Source: a bacterium (lineage in GTDB: Bacteria > Krumholzibacteriota > Krumholzibacteriia > LZORAL124-64-63). Taken from it: a stretch of DNA of 41,443 nucleotides. The notes beneath the pieces are model-generated. The model worked only from the letters and a program-made list of their open reading frames with translations, did no database searches and had not been told where the DNA came from. Below, one piece after another: positions 33,113 to 40,982 of this stretch. Positions within the stretch are counted from its first letter, which is position 1; each line of letters begins with the position of its first letter. The DNA lies in the NCBI GenBank assembly GCA_024229695.1, contig JAAESD010000357.1, positions 1 to 41,443 on the forward strand, in the 5' to 3' direction. Both the position numbers and the translations under genes were made by a program.

Positions 33113-33733
33113 ATGTGGGAGTTAATTCAGTCCGGAAATGTAATGATGATACCGTTGGGAATTTGCTCCCTGGTTGCGGTAGCTGTAATACTTGAACGGG
33201 TTTATGCATTGCGCTCAAGTAAAGTGATCGTTTCTGAAATTGTTGGAGCTGTTGAAACTCTTGATGCAGCTCAGGATTTGTCGGTTGCAAGAGCAATTTT
33301 GGAACGCAATCCTGGTCCTTTTGCAAACATTGTAGAAACTGGCCTGGATCACGCCGATGATGACTGGGTCATTATCAGGGATGTACTTCAGGAATCAGGT
33401 CGGCAGGAAGCTGTCAGACTTTCAAGAAATCTGAATATTCTGGAAATTGTGGCTGCAATTGCACCACTGCTAGGTCTGTTGGGTACTGTTACAGGAATGA
33501 TTCGAGTCTTTTCTGCAGTTAGCGCTCACGGCCTTGGTCAGCCTGAGTATATGTCTGGTGGCATTTCAGAAGCGATGATCACTACTGCTGCAGGTCTTAT
33601 TATCGGTATCCCTGTACTGGTTATGCATCAATGGCTGCAAGGCAAGGCTGACTCAATAATATTTGATATGGAAAGATATGGCTCAATTGTTCTCGATTCA
33701 TTACGTCGCCGCAATAGAAGCAGGAGCAGCTGA
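33113..33733 (+). CDS. exbB: ExbB/TolQ/MotA-family proton channel
   Basis: 206 residues with three membrane segments: about 9-29 (MMIPLGICSLVAVAVILERVY), 113-135 (VAAIAPLLGLLGTVTGMIRVF) and 151-173 (EAMITTAAGLIIGIPVLVMH). The second and third hold the family's GLLGTV and ITTAAGL motifs. ExbB pentamers with ExbD form the motor that drives TonB. It starts 9 bases after the TonB-like gene and overlaps exbD by one base (TGATG). Confidence 0.94.
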   Translation: MWELIQSGNVMMIPLGICSLVAVAVILERVYALRSSKVIVSEIVGAVETLDAAQDLSVARAILERNPGPFANIVETGLDHADDDWVIIRDVLQESGRQEAVRLSRNLNILEIVAAIAPLLGLLGTVTGMIRVFSAVSAHGLGQPEYMSGGISEAMITTAAGLIIGIPVLVMHQWLQGKADSIIFDMERYGSIVLDSLRRRNRSRSS

Positions 33734-34137
33734 TGCAGTTCTCGATACCAAAAAAAGGACGTAAAATCCTGATTAATGTCACATCTTTGATTGATGTGAT
33801 GTTTTTGTTGCTGATTTTTTTCCTGGTTTCTTCAACTTTCAGAGACCAACCGGCAATCAATCTGGTATTACCTGATTCCACAACAGCAGAAGCAACAGCT
33901 GAAGGTCCAGCAGTCTTATATCTTACCAGTGACGGCAAGGTTTACCTCAATGGCGATATATTGCCAGGTGAAACCGTTCCGGAAGCATTGAGACAGCTTC
34001 AGGCTGAAACAGGAGATGACCGTATTGTTTTACGTGCAGACACTCAAAGTGAGCATGGCTTTGTTGTCGAACTGATCGATACAGTCAAGAAAAGTGGTTT
34101 TACCAGAGTCAGCCTGTCCGCAAAGAAGGTAGAATAG
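33733..34137 (+). CDS. exbD: ExbD/TolR-family biopolymer transport protein
   Basis: 134 residues. A short cytoplasmic start is followed by one membrane helix containing the essential aspartate, in SLIDVMFLLLIFFLV, then a periplasmic domain ending in VKKSGFTRVSLSAKK. It is the plug part of the ExbB-ExbD motor. Its ATG shares one base with the exbB stop. The next gene has its own promoter, so the motor operon is probably three genes. Confidence 0.94.
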   Translation: MQFSIPKKGRKILINVTSLIDVMFLLLIFFLVSSTFRDQPAINLVLPDSTTAEATAEGPAVLYLTSDGKVYLNGDILPGETVPEALRQLQAETGDDRIVLRADTQSEHGFVVELIDTVKKSGFTRVSLSAKKVE

Positions 34138-34151
34138 AAGTAGCGGATTGC

Positions 34152-34180
34152 TTGACTAAAAGCTCAGGCGGCACTAGTAT
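34152..34180 (+). promoter_or_regulatory. Promoter for the lipoprotein-barrel-TPR operon
   Basis: -35 TTGACT at 34152-34157, 17-base spacer, -10 TAGTAT at 34175-34180, about 37 bases before the ATG at 34217. Confidence 0.65.
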
Positions 34181-34216
34181 GCTGCGGCACTGTATTTTTG
34201 AACCAAGGAAGAGTTT

Positions 34217-35566
34217 ATGCCCAAATATTTGAAATTGTTGTCGACAGGTTTGCTGGCGATGTTTTTGGCAGCTGGTTGTACCAGTGAATTACCAAATCCT
34301 GTTGGTACCGATTTGCCTGATGGCCTGGATTCTGGTAATCCTGAGCGCATGATGACTATTGATGTAGTTGCAGATGGCAATGTTGCCCTGACCGATCCAG
34401 ATATCGTAAACTATTCAGATAATGAAGTCCTGTACTTTGGTCATCAGAATGGTGAAGAATCATCTATTCTGGTTAAGTACAACATGGCTGACATCGATAG
34501 CGCAGGCATAGCTCCTGAAGAAGTTAATATTGATAATATCTCGAATGTCAAACTGCGGATGTGGATGATTAACTGGTACAAAGATCGTAACACAGCTTTA
34601 GTAGATACTATTCCGGAGGAACGTGACACTGGTGTGACTCTGAAGCGCCATTATGAGGTTCACAATCTTGTCTCAGAACTTACCGAAGACTACTCACCAG
34701 GCACAGAACCTGAATTTGACCCGGGAATGATTTTTCAATCTCCTTCCGAAGGTACTCCAGGTGGCGGAAATGTTTTGCTTGATAACATATCTTTTCAGGT
34801 ATTGGTTAACTGGTACACAAACGGTCACAATGGAATAATTATCAGAGAAGGTGCACGGCCAGATTCTACCGATGGCTTTTTTGGTTTCTCATCAAAAGAA
34901 TTAACCCATTTTGCTGAACTTCCACTTTTACTTCCGGAAGATGTTTATGCTCCAGGTTTAGTGATTACTTTCATTGATCCTGATACTACTTTGACTCTCT
35001 GGCCTGAAATCGACACTTCAACTCTTCATGTTCTTGATGAGATTCCAGAAGAGATTACTGAAGGACTTGTTGTTCGGACTCATTTACGCAGCTCCCCATG
35101 GTTCTCATTCGATGTGCAAGATTTGCCAAGCAATGTTCTGGTTAACCGGGCTTCATTATTTGTCTATAGCGATTCCACAAAAAGCTACGGTCCGTTGACT
35201 TCCCTGGTAGCTACAGAAGTCCCGGATTATTTTATTGCCGATCTGGATTCTATCGATTTGGTAACTCTTCAAGAAGACTCTGAAATGTATGTTCTTGATG
35301 GGCAGCCTAATATCGATCCATATACAGTCGGTTGGATTGAGCTGGCAGTAACAAGCCACGTCCAGCGTTATGCTAATGGGGTGTATGATGGAGAGCCAAT
35401 GCACTTTATGTTATTTACAGGTGAGGACATGTTCCCCAATTACGATCTGACAAGTATTGACCCTGATTTTTATCTATCGAGGTTCTGGTTTGCAGGCACT
35501 GATGATTCTGAAAACAGGCCTTATCTTGAGATAACTTATACTGAACGAAATACTGGAGGTGAATAA
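34217..35566 (+). CDS. Lipoprotein, DNRLRE-like domain
   Basis: 449 residues with a lipoprotein signal ending in LAMFLAAGC (Cys at about residue 21). The mature protein is acidic and beta-rich. It seems to have two similar halves, each with SNVxLRMW- or LVNRASLFV-like strands; the C-terminus ends in RPYLEITYTE, as seen in DNRLRE-type proteins that hold carbohydrate or surface partners. The function is unknown. ATG 34217 has AAGGAAGAG. Its TAATG stop-start overlap with the next gene implies coupling with the barrel protein. Confidence 0.7.
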   Translation: MPKYLKLLSTGLLAMFLAAGCTSELPNPVGTDLPDGLDSGNPERMMTIDVVADGNVALTDPDIVNYSDNEVLYFGHQNGEESSILVKYNMADIDSAGIAPEEVNIDNISNVKLRMWMINWYKDRNTALVDTIPEERDTGVTLKRHYEVHNLVSELTEDYSPGTEPEFDPGMIFQSPSEGTPGGGNVLLDNISFQVLVNWYTNGHNGIIIREGARPDSTDGFFGFSSKELTHFAELPLLLPEDVYAPGLVITFIDPDTTLTLWPEIDTSTLHVLDEIPEEITEGLVVRTHLRSSPWFSFDVQDLPSNVLVNRASLFVYSDSTKSYGPLTSLVATEVPDYFIADLDSIDLVTLQEDSEMYVLDGQPNIDPYTVGWIELAVTSHVQRYANGVYDGEPMHFMLFTGEDMFPNYDLTSIDPDFYLSRFWFAGTDDSENRPYLEITYTERNTGGE

Positions 35567-36777
35567 TGAGAAAATTATTCATTATTTTCCTTTTGTCTGC
35601 TGTTCCTGCCCTTGCTCAAAGCCCTTTTGCTTTGACTAACCTTGGTCCCGATGTTCGATCAAGCGATGCTCGTGCTGACGCTCGTTGTTGGGGACTGGCA
35701 GATTATGACACTCTGACTCCTTCGTTCCATAATTTGGCTGCTTTGGCTGGTTTGAAAAAAGTTACAATCAGCATGAGCGGTTATGGTGAATTTGCAAATT
35801 CTAAAGATGACTCATTACAGAGAAAAAGCTATCGAGTAAGAACTCCTTCCTTGCGCGCAGCAGTTCCATTTATGGATGGTAACCTTGTTATTAGCGCCGG
35901 TCTGCGTGGTTTGCGTGGTACACAGTATGATACTCAGCATAATAACCTATGGTATGTTGAGGCAGATACAGGAATTGTAGAGATTGCTGGTATTGCTTAT
36001 TTCCGACGCGATGGGACTCAGTTTGAAGCTCCATTGGGAGTGTCTTTTGGTTTTAATGACATGATAAGGATTGGAACCAGCCTGAACCTTGTACAAGGAA
36101 CAATCAGAGAAAGGGCAACTGATTCTTTTACGGATCCGGTTGACAATAACAATAATCCAATTTACCGACCTACAACTGAGATCAAAACTGATGAAATAGA
36201 TGGACTCTCCAGTACGTTCTCTGTTCTTTTGACTCCATCGGAAATGTTTACACTGGGTGCTTCCTATACAACTGCCCACGATTGGGATATTACCAGAACA
36301 TATGAGATGACAGGTGTAGCTGGAAATGTTGTCTCGGAACATACATGGCATTTGCCAGCTGTATGGAACGCAGGAGCTTCAGTTAAGCCTGCAGACCGAT
36401 TACGTTTTGGATTCGAATTTGAAAGCCAGCCAATGAGTGGCTTTACGGGTAATCCAGTTTATGAAGATCAAATGACTGATGGCTGGACTTTTGGTGTCGG
36501 GGTAGAAAGACTTTCTGCAACAAAAAGACGCGGGGGATTTTCAAACTTGCCTCTGCGCTTTGGTTTCCATCGACAGAAATGGAACTACACAGTAAACGAT
36601 GAAGAGATAATGGAAAACCGGATTTCTGTTGGTACCGGGCTTCCTTTCAAAAGTAAAGATGGTCACCTTGACTTTGCCTTGTCTTATGGATGGGCAGGGG
36701 ACAAGCAGAAACATGGTGTAGAGGATAAGTATTTACGGATGACTGTTTCAGTAACAGGACTTGAGAAATGGTGGTAG
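35566..36777 (+). CDS. Outer-membrane barrel protein, FadL-like
   Basis: 403 residues. The signal peptide MRKLFIIFLLSAVPALA precedes a mature part that begins SPFALTN and includes the SFHNLAALAG segment. Later strands look like a 14-strand barrel of the FadL/OmpP1 or UPF0164 type (for example FGFNDMIRIGTSLNL and LRFGFEFESQPMSGF). It ends in EKWW, an aromatic BAM-type C-terminus. It might move hydrophobic compounds. The ATG overlaps the lipoprotein stop by one base after GGAGGTG, so the two are co-translated and may interact at the outer membrane. Confidence 0.72.
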   Translation: MRKLFIIFLLSAVPALAQSPFALTNLGPDVRSSDARADARCWGLADYDTLTPSFHNLAALAGLKKVTISMSGYGEFANSKDDSLQRKSYRVRTPSLRAAVPFMDGNLVISAGLRGLRGTQYDTQHNNLWYVEADTGIVEIAGIAYFRRDGTQFEAPLGVSFGFNDMIRIGTSLNLVQGTIRERATDSFTDPVDNNNNPIYRPTTEIKTDEIDGLSSTFSVLLTPSEMFTLGASYTTAHDWDITRTYEMTGVAGNVVSEHTWHLPAVWNAGASVKPADRLRFGFEFESQPMSGFTGNPVYEDQMTDGWTFGVGVERLSATKRRGGFSNLPLRFGFHRQKWNYTVNDEEIMENRISVGTGLPFKSKDGHLDFALSYGWAGDKQKHGVEDKYLRMTVSVTGLEKWW

Positions 36778-36779
36778 CA

Positions 36780-37565
36780 ATGAAAACAAAACTAACTTTA
36801 ATTATGCTTTTTTTGGTTTTGGGAATGATGTCAGGGTGCAACGATGCTACAAAATCGGAGCTGGACCTGGTCTTGGATCCTATTCGAGAGTTGCCGGAAG
36901 CAGAGCAACAGGCAGCACTACACCTGTTTATCACCGATAATCCAGAAATGGCCCACTACGGGCTCTGGGAGCTTGGCAATATAATGTACGACAAATCCGG
37001 GGTGATTAAAGCAGCCCAAAATGGTGCTGTCACTTTAGAGTGCAAAGCGTTGCTTGATTCAGCTTTGGTCTTTTATGATTTATCTGCTGCTGCTGACACT
37101 ATGTTTGTTCATGCTTATGCAAATGCTGGACTGGTTTGGGATGAACTGGGCGAAATGAGAAACATCGAATCCAGAAATGCTATAGTTCAAGCTGAGAAAT
37201 ATTATCTTAAAGCTATTGAAGTTGATTCAACTGAAGTGAATTCGAGAGTTAATCTTGGTTCTTTGCTTTTCAAGAAAAAAGATTTCACAGGTGCAATTAA
37301 GCAGTACCAGACTGTTCTGGATATTGATCCGGAAAGTGCAATAGCTCACTACAAACTTGGTATAATGTTTGCTGAGACAAAAATCTACAAAGAAGCTATT
37401 GTCGAGTGGAAATTGGCTGCCAAATACGATCCTGATGGAGATGTGGGCAAGACTTCACGTGAAAATATTCAGGTTATTGATGACTTGATGAATTCCGATA
37501 CGCCAGAAGAACTAAAGAAGAAAAAATTTGGTTCAAAAACCAGCTCGCCCAAGAGTAAACATTAG
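36780..37565 (+). CDS. TPR-repeat lipoprotein
   Basis: 261 residues from ATG 36780; an ATG 12 bases earlier lies within the barrel gene. The signal ends in LGMMSGC, with lipidated Cys near residue 19. Helical repeats follow. Those near residues 135-220 (AEKYYLKAIEVDSTEVNSRV, then AIKQYQTVLDIDPESAIAHY) are clear tetratricopeptide units. The C-terminal tail is basic (KKKKFG and KSKH). It probably scaffolds a complex with the preceding lipoprotein and barrel. mnmA follows 13 bases later. Confidence 0.85.
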   Translation: MKTKLTLIMLFLVLGMMSGCNDATKSELDLVLDPIRELPEAEQQAALHLFITDNPEMAHYGLWELGNIMYDKSGVIKAAQNGAVTLECKALLDSALVFYDLSAAADTMFVHAYANAGLVWDELGEMRNIESRNAIVQAEKYYLKAIEVDSTEVNSRVNLGSLLFKKKDFTGAIKQYQTVLDIDPESAIAHYKLGIMFAETKIYKEAIVEWKLAAKYDPDGDVGKTSRENIQVIDDLMNSDTPEELKKKKFGSKTSSPKSKH

Positions 37566-37578
37566 CAACAGGTGAGCG

Positions 37579-38673
37579 ATGAGTTTTCCTCTTGAAATAA
37601 ATCCAGAAATGCACCGGTCGATTCCCGCCGGTGCTTCTGTTTTACTAGGCATTAGTGGTGGTGTGGACAGTAGCGTTGCACTTGCACTGCTAAAGCATCT
37701 TGGTTGTGAAGTTCATTGCGTGACACTGAAGAACTTTTGTCTTGAAGATGATTCATACGGTGGCGATGACAACAGGTCCTGCTGCTCATTGGAAGCAATT
37801 GAATCCTCTCGCAGGCTCGCCGCAAGATTTGATTCGGATCATCTTGTAAGCAATGTCGAAGTAGATTTCAAAGCATCGGTTATTGATCCATTTGTTGAAA
37901 CATATTCTTCAGGTTTTACACCGAATCCTTGTGTGGATTGCAACACCTTTGTTCGCTTTCCTCAATTACTTAAATTAGCTGATACAATGGGCTGCGATTT
38001 TATTGCTACTGGACACTATGTCAGAGTTATTGACGGTCATCTTCATAAAGGAATCGATACTAAAAAAGATCAGGCATATTTCCTGTACGGCTTGCCTGCC
38101 GAGATGCTGAAACGCTGCTTGTTTCCACTTGGCTGGTCTGTTAAACCTGATGTTCGTGAAGCAGCTCTGACTCTGGGGATGGATGCAGCAAAAAGAGCAG
38201 ACAGCCAGGAAATTTGTTTCATTCCCGATGACGACAGGTCATTTCTTTTTGATCAGCAGACTCCTGGCGATATTGTGACTATTGATGGCACTGTTGTCGG
38301 GAAACATCGAGGGCTGGTTCACTACACCATTGGCCAACGCAAGGGACTTGGTGTTGCGATGGGGGAACCGGTTTATATAAGAGATGTTGATGTATCAAAG
38401 AACCGGATTGTAGTTGGAAAAAAATCGGACCTGTTGGTTAATAAAATTTTCTGCAATAGGATTTCAGGCAGTTTTTCTGGCCAGGCTTCAATTGCACAAG
38501 TGAGACACAATCACACTGGTGCGCCGGTTGCGAATTATACAGTTGATGGCGACAATCTGACTGTCGATTTTTCTGTTCCCGAGGCTGGTGTAGCACCGGG
38601 GCAATCTTTGGTTTTATTTGATGGCGATAGAGTAATCGGTGGTGGCATTATTACAGCCACTGCAATGGAGTAA
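37579..38673 (+). CDS. mnmA: tRNA-specific 2-thiouridylase MnmA, CxxC variant
   Basis: 364 residues. MnmA makes the 2-thio group of wobble uridine in tRNA-Lys, -Glu and -Gln. Present are the PP-loop SGGVDSS (26-32), NPCVDCN with C118 and C121, the second cysteine C213 in SQEICFIPD, and GQRKGLGV. E. coli MnmA has DxxC where this protein has CxxC, so three cysteines are available for an iron-sulfur or disulfide mechanism. tRNA-Lys(UUU) and tRNA-Glu(UUC), likely substrates, are both encoded in this window. ATG 37579 has AGGTGAGCG. Confidence 0.95.
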   Translation: MSFPLEINPEMHRSIPAGASVLLGISGGVDSSVALALLKHLGCEVHCVTLKNFCLEDDSYGGDDNRSCCSLEAIESSRRLAARFDSDHLVSNVEVDFKASVIDPFVETYSSGFTPNPCVDCNTFVRFPQLLKLADTMGCDFIATGHYVRVIDGHLHKGIDTKKDQAYFLYGLPAEMLKRCLFPLGWSVKPDVREAALTLGMDAAKRADSQEICFIPDDDRSFLFDQQTPGDIVTIDGTVVGKHRGLVHYTIGQRKGLGVAMGEPVYIRDVDVSKNRIVVGKKSDLLVNKIFCNRISGSFSGQASIAQVRHNHTGAPVANYTVDGDNLTVDFSVPEAGVAPGQSLVLFDGDRVIGGGIITATAME

Positions 38674-38675
38674 AA

Positions 38676-39809
38676 ATGAAATTCATTAGAATCCTGGTTT
38701 CAGTTCTGATTGTTGTGATACTGCTTATAAAAGTGTTCACAATGACTCCGATGTTTGGCAAACAGATTGAAAAGCAGGTTTTTCTGCAAACCGGCAATCA
38801 ATTGATATGTGACAGTTATGGAGTAACCTTCTTAGGCTCTCCTGGTGTTACTTGCAAAACTGGTTCTTTGATTTTGAGCGAGGGTGGAGCAGTCAGTTTC
38901 TCCAATGCTACAGCAAAAACTTCCTGGGGCAGTCTGTTTAAAGGTACTATCCGTGAAGTTGACATTTTTGATATCGCAATTACTGGTGAGCGAGACTTTT
39001 TTGTAGATACAGTAAATATTCAGGGTGAGATGTCCGCAAAAGGCAATACTATTGTCGATGTTATCGCGGAATTTTATGATATGACTTTGACCGGCACTGT
39101 TGTAACTGACCAGGTTGCTCTGGATGTGGATGATGCTAAATTGCATATTGGCGATGGGGTATTGACCGGCAATGTTTCTTGTAAGGACATCACGGTTTCT
39201 GAGCCACTTTTCAGGTTTAATATGGTTGGCAAAGAAATCCCGGTAGATGGAGTCGCACTCGATGAATATCTTTCCGGAAAGATTGATTGTTCTGTTGAAG
39301 GAGATTTCGCGGTTGGAAATGGAGAGGTCTTGCCAATGTCAATTACTGCCGATGGCGATATCACTGTATCCGATGGCGTTGTTTCTGCTACTGAGGTGTT
39401 ATCGGGAATTAAGCAATATCTTGGTAATCGAACTGATTTGCTGGAAATAGATTTTGACGGTTTCAGCCACCATATGACTTTGAATAATGGCAAATACAGT
39501 GTTGGTGAGTTGAGGCTTGAAGGCCCAGATACAGATTGGACTGGAAGTGGCATAGTATCTCTTGTCGGGGATGTGGACTTTATGCTGGAAACCAGGTTGC
39601 CAACAGGTTTTACGCCTGATTTGGGTGACATGACATTTATGGCGGATTTGCTTCGAGATAACGAGAGCAGAATATCGATACCTCTACGGGTTAAGGGAAA
39701 ACTGCCAAAGCCAGCTGTGAAACTGGATTTGTCCCAACAGCAAGGTACAATTGAGGATAACATTGAGTCAGGAATAAAGGGGTTTCTTGACAAATTGAAG
39801 CGCCGTTAG
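38676..39809 (+). CDS. AsmA-like membrane-anchored protein
   Basis: 377 residues. An N-terminal membrane helix (residues 5-24) is followed by a long beta-rich periplasmic part without cysteine pattern. Its C-terminal segment (near 280-350, GSGIVSLVGDVDFMLETRLP and IPLRVKGKLPKPAVKLDLS) is the AsmA C-terminal pattern also seen in YhdP and TamB relatives. AsmA-like proteins bridge membranes and are thought to move lipid. Only the C-terminus is convincing, so the family assignment is moderate. It starts 2 bases after mnmA and closes the operon. Confidence 0.7.
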   Translation: MKFIRILVSVLIVVILLIKVFTMTPMFGKQIEKQVFLQTGNQLICDSYGVTFLGSPGVTCKTGSLILSEGGAVSFSNATAKTSWGSLFKGTIREVDIFDIAITGERDFFVDTVNIQGEMSAKGNTIVDVIAEFYDMTLTGTVVTDQVALDVDDAKLHIGDGVLTGNVSCKDITVSEPLFRFNMVGKEIPVDGVALDEYLSGKIDCSVEGDFAVGNGEVLPMSITADGDITVSDGVVSATEVLSGIKQYLGNRTDLLEIDFDGFSHHMTLNNGKYSVGELRLEGPDTDWTGSGIVSLVGDVDFMLETRLPTGFTPDLGDMTFMADLLRDNESRISIPLRVKGKLPKPAVKLDLSQQQGTIEDNIESGIKGFLDKLKRR

Positions 39810-39852
39810 TACTGTTCTGCGTCGGCACAGTTGTGCCTGAAATAACCTAGCC

Positions 39853-39939
39853 GGAGGACTAGTCCTAATTGGTAAGGCAGCGGTCTTGAAAACCGCCGGG
39901 AGAAATCCCTTGGGGGTTCGAGTCCCTCGTCCTCCGCCA
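39853..39939 (+). tRNA. tRNA-Ser (anticodon UGA)
   Basis: 87 bases with encoded CCA. The anticodon stem GCGGT/ACCGC encloses CTTGAAA, giving TGA. The long variable arm is typical of tRNA-Ser. The acceptor GGAGGAC/GTCCTCC has a standard G1-C72 and G73 discriminator. It is the first of a three-tRNA run. Confidence 0.97.
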
Positions 39940-39963
39940 GGTTCTTAGAAAACAGTGTGTTGC

Positions 39964-40051
39964 GGAGAGGTGGCCGAGTGGCTGAAGGCGCACGCCTGCT
40001 AAGCGTGTATAGGGAAACTTATCGAGGGTTCGAATCCCTCCCTCTCCGCCA
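39964..40051 (+). tRNA. tRNA-Ser (anticodon GCU)
   Basis: 88 bases with encoded CCA. The anticodon stem CACGC/GCGTG encloses CTGCTAA, giving GCT. A long variable arm and TTCGAATC T-loop are present. The acceptor GGAGAGG/CCTCTCC has G1-C72 and discriminator G73. Confidence 0.97.
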
Positions 40052-40072
40052 GCAAATTTTGAATATTAAGGT

Positions 40073-40149
40073 GCGCCCATAGATCAATTGGATAGATCGT
40101 CTGGCTACGGACCAGGAGGTTGGGGGTTCGAATCCTCCTGGGCGTACCA
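40073..40149 (+). tRNA. tRNA-Arg (anticodon ACG)
   Basis: 77 bases with encoded CCA. The anticodon stem TCTGG/CCAGG-type encloses CTACGGA, giving ACG (A34 normally edited to inosine by TadA). The acceptor GCGCCCA/TGGGCGT has a G1-U72 wobble before A73. It ends the tRNA run, followed by a terminator. Confidence 0.97.
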
Positions 40150-40159
40150 CTTAAAAGAA

Positions 40160-40189
40160 AGACTCACAGGTTACTGTGGGTCTTTTTTT
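40160..40189 (+). terminator. Terminator of the Ser-Ser-Arg tRNA run
   Basis: AGACTCACAG (40160-40169) and CTGTGGGTCT (40174-40183) form a 10-base stem with one G-U pair and a GTTA loop, ending in a TTTTTTT run. Confidence 0.9.
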
Positions 40190-40247
40190 GTGCTGAGAGG
40201 TTTTTAGGGAGAAGGGCTCATACGAACTGTAAAACAAGTTAACACTG

Positions 40248-40276
40248 TTGACTTTGTTTTTGTAGTTAGGTAGGAT
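40248..40276 (+). promoter_or_regulatory. Promoter for the haem-binding-domain gene
   Basis: -35 TTGACT at 40248-40253, 17-base spacer, -10 TAGGAT at 40271-40276. The -10 region GGTAGGATGCTT recurs in the next gene's promoter at 40900-40911. The rest of the 178 bases from 40190 to 40368 holds nothing else I can identify. Confidence 0.6.
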
Positions 40277-40368
40277 GCTTGAGGTTACAGGAATCAGGAA
40301 AATATCGTAGGAGTTTATACATTCTGAATGATATTAGTTAGCCAAACAACACACTTTCAGGAGAAGTA

Positions 40369-40809
40369 ATGAAAAGAATAATAACGATAATTATTCTATC
40401 TTTTACAATCATCGTGGCAGCATCGGGATTATTTGCACCAAGAACCAATCCGCCTGTTCAAAATATTGTAATATGGGATTCCCCGGCAACAGAAGAACAA
40501 TTCCAGAAGTCATGCGCCGATTGCCACAGCAATGAGACAAAATGGCCATGGTATGCATATATAGGCCCCTTGGCTTTTTTCGTTACCCAAAATGTCAATG
40601 AAGGTAGAGAGCTTTTTAATATTTCAGTACCTGACATGGGAGATATTTCGGGTAGTTTCGATGAAATAATTGTGGGAGAGATGCCTCCTGCTGATTATCT
40701 GATGCTGCATCCCGAGGCATCATTAGATGATTCTCAGAGAATGATTTTCTCGAAAGGTTTGAAATCTACTTTTAGTCAGGATGAAAAATTAGATGAAAAA
40801 CACTATTGA
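40369..40809 (+). CDS. Haem-binding-domain protein (c-type CxxCH)
   Basis: 146 residues. A signal or anchor helix (MKRIITIIILSFTIIVAAS) is followed by one haem c motif CADCH (49-53) and the characteristic NETKWPWYAYIGPL stretch and NVNEGRELFN segment of the haem-binding domain family found in periplasmic proteins. A C-terminal EMPPADY motif precedes an acidic end. It would be exported and haem-loaded by the cytochrome c maturation system. The redox partner is unknown. ATG 40369 has CAGGAG upstream, and it has its own promoter. Confidence 0.85.
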   Translation: MKRIITIIILSFTIIVAASGLFAPRTNPPVQNIVIWDSPATEEQFQKSCADCHSNETKWPWYAYIGPLAFFVTQNVNEGRELFNISVPDMGDISGSFDEIIVGEMPPADYLMLHPEASLDDSQRMIFSKGLKSTFSQDEKLDEKHY

Positions 40810-40879
40810 TGATAATGAAATGGCGTGTAAATCCAGGGATGAGTGTTGGGAGTAGTGATGGGGTAAGAAGCTATTATGT

Positions 40880-40907
40880 TTGACTATATTTTTCAGTTTG
40901 GTAGGAT
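40880..40907 (+). promoter_or_regulatory. Promoter for the thioredoxin-like gene
   Basis: -35 TTGACT at 40880-40885, 16-base spacer, -10 TAGGAT at 40902-40907. The stretch AGTTTGGTAGGATGCTT closely copies the promoter at 40248-40276. Confidence 0.55.
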
Positions 40908-40982
40908 GCTTTTGCGTTAAGTCTAAAAGGGAGGAGAGCGTCCGGTTGTGCGAGATAACATTAGTTTGATGGAGGATGTTTC

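Noticed and set aside
39074-39793. Open frame of 239 codons on the minus strand within the AsmA-like gene
   Set aside because: The plus-strand frame has a membrane helix, an AsmA-type end and a start right after mnmA. The antisense frame is low-complexity Ser/Pro-rich and has no support.
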